Part shown: piece after piece, positions 5,101 to 5,559 of the stretch
Layout of the letters: each line of letters starts with the position of its first letter
How positions within the stretch are numbered: the stretch's first letter is position 1
From: Bacteroidota bacterium
GTDB taxonomy: Bacteria > Bacteroidota > Bacteroidia > Chitinophagales > Chitinophagaceae
Reading direction: 5' to 3'
Assembly: GCA_023391895.1 (NCBI GenBank)
Contig: JAEWAC010000427.1
Coordinates: 1-5,559, forward strand
DNA: 5,559 bases
Position numbers and translations under genes: made by a program
Notes under the pieces: model-generated
What the model saw: only the letters and a program-made list of their open reading frames with translations
Databases searched by the model: none
What the model was told of the DNA's origin: nothing

Positions 5101-5559
5101 TTAAAAGCTGAAACTAGCCAGCTTCTTCGGATAATCCAGTTTGTAGCTTTTGCGGGTGCCGTTCACTGTGACGTGCATGATGTTGATCTGGTCGGGGGTA
5201 AGGTCCTGCAGGATGCTGATGTTAAGGTCAATCTTTTTTACGGTGGTCACGTCTGTTACTTCAAAATAGCAATAAACCGATTCGGAATCTTTTTCATAAC
5301 CTATATAGTTCATTTTAGTGGCCTTGCCGTCGGCGGTTATCGCCAGGTGGCGCGTAATATAGTCGTTGATCAGTTTGTCGTTCTGCGCCTGCTGGCCCGT
5401 ATTGGTCAGGTCCACCGGGGTTCTGTAATTCTGCTTCAGCACATCTTCCATGTCATCGGCAAAAATCCGGCAGCTTATTTCCAAAGTTTTGTCCTTGCTG
5501 TTGTGGTTAATTTCGGTAACACTTACATAAAACGGGTGAAATAGGCCCTGCTCCCGGGT
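5101..5559 (-). CDS. DUF6702-type exported protein, 5' end outside the window (152 residues visible)
   Basis: The frame is open from the window edge to TAA at 5103-5101, so the start and any signal peptide are missing. The visible part runs from HPFYVSVTEINHNSKDK (8-24) through LEISCRIFADDMEDVLKQ (26-43) and SVYCYFEV to NIMHVTVNGTRKSYKLDYPK near the end. I recognise this pattern from a family of small secreted or envelope proteins widespread in Sphingobacteriales and Cytophagales and named DUF6702. The name is from memory, not a search. The HPF(Y/H)VS start normally lies just after the signal peptide, so only a short N-terminal piece should be missing. Function is unknown; an all-beta fold is likely from the alternating hydrophobic pattern. 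GC is higher than in the helicase operon (a sampled line is about 53%), so this looks like resident genome next to an acquired segment. A TTG at 5484 is internal, not the start. Confidence 0.8.
   Translation of the reverse strand, partial: TREQGLFHPFYVSVTEINHNSKDKTLEISCRIFADDMEDVLKQNYRTPVDLTNTGQQAQNDKLINDYITRHLAITADGKATKMNYIGYEKDSESVYCYFEVTDVTTVKKIDLNISILQDLTPDQINIMHVTVNGTRKSYKLDYPKKLASFSF

Noticed and set aside
5173..5544. Plus-strand open frame of 123 codons
   Set aside because: It is antisense to the DUF6702-type gene, whose frame gives a recognisable conserved protein.
1..5559. CRISPR array, tRNA, rRNA or riboswitch
   Set aside because: No regularly spaced direct repeats, no cloverleaf with GGTTCGAATCC-like arms, no rRNA-like blocks and no recognisable aptamer were seen on either strand.

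Overview
The window reads as a piece of a Bacteroidota genome, probably Sphingobacteriales (a Mucilaginibacter- or Pedobacter-like organism). The basis is the exported DUF6702-type protein at the right edge, AT-rich coding sequence, A-rich intergenic leaders and the style of the insertion sequences. The genus is an inference. Every gene I can support lies on the minus strand, so the window is best read from right to left.

Layout from right to left: (a) 5559-5101, the 3' part of a DUF6702-type exported protein gene, at higher GC (a sampled 60-base line is about 53%). (b) 5100-4791, intergenic, with at most eroded coding traces. (c) 4790-4371, a small protein with four predicted membrane segments. 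(d) 4390-4217, a 57-codon ORF overlapping the end of (c), with its own Shine-Dalgarno sequence. (e) 4195-587, a large superfamily 2 DEAD/DEAH helicase gene split by an insertion sequence. (f) 2414-1533, an 882-bp IS5-family element carrying one intact DDE transposase ORF. (g) 586-238, non-coding or weakly coding DNA with an inverted repeat. (h) 110-1, the N-terminal end of a second transposase-like gene (IS630-type helix-turn-helix), cut by the window edge, with a possible element end near position 237.

The main result is that the two halves of the helicase can be joined exactly. The IS has 31-bp imperfect inverted repeats (24/31 identical) and is flanked by a 3-bp TTA duplication. Removing the IS and one TTA restores a single 2724-bp frame encoding 907 residues with no stop or frameshift. 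The restored protein has a complete RecA-type helicase core (Walker A, DEAH, TAT, GEGWD, QMRGRAIR) followed by a C-terminal region with two hydrophobic segments and a conserved-looking globular tail. The insertion separates the ATPase core from this C-terminal region and appears recent.

Genes (c), (d) and (e) are tightly packed and look like one transcription unit: a membrane protein, a tiny protein and a membrane-anchored helicase. Their AT-rich composition (a sampled helicase line is about 33% GC) and nearby mobile elements suggest an accessory island. Accessory helicase genes of this kind often belong to anti-phage or mobile-element systems, but nothing in the sequence proves that role. 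It is offered as a hypothesis.
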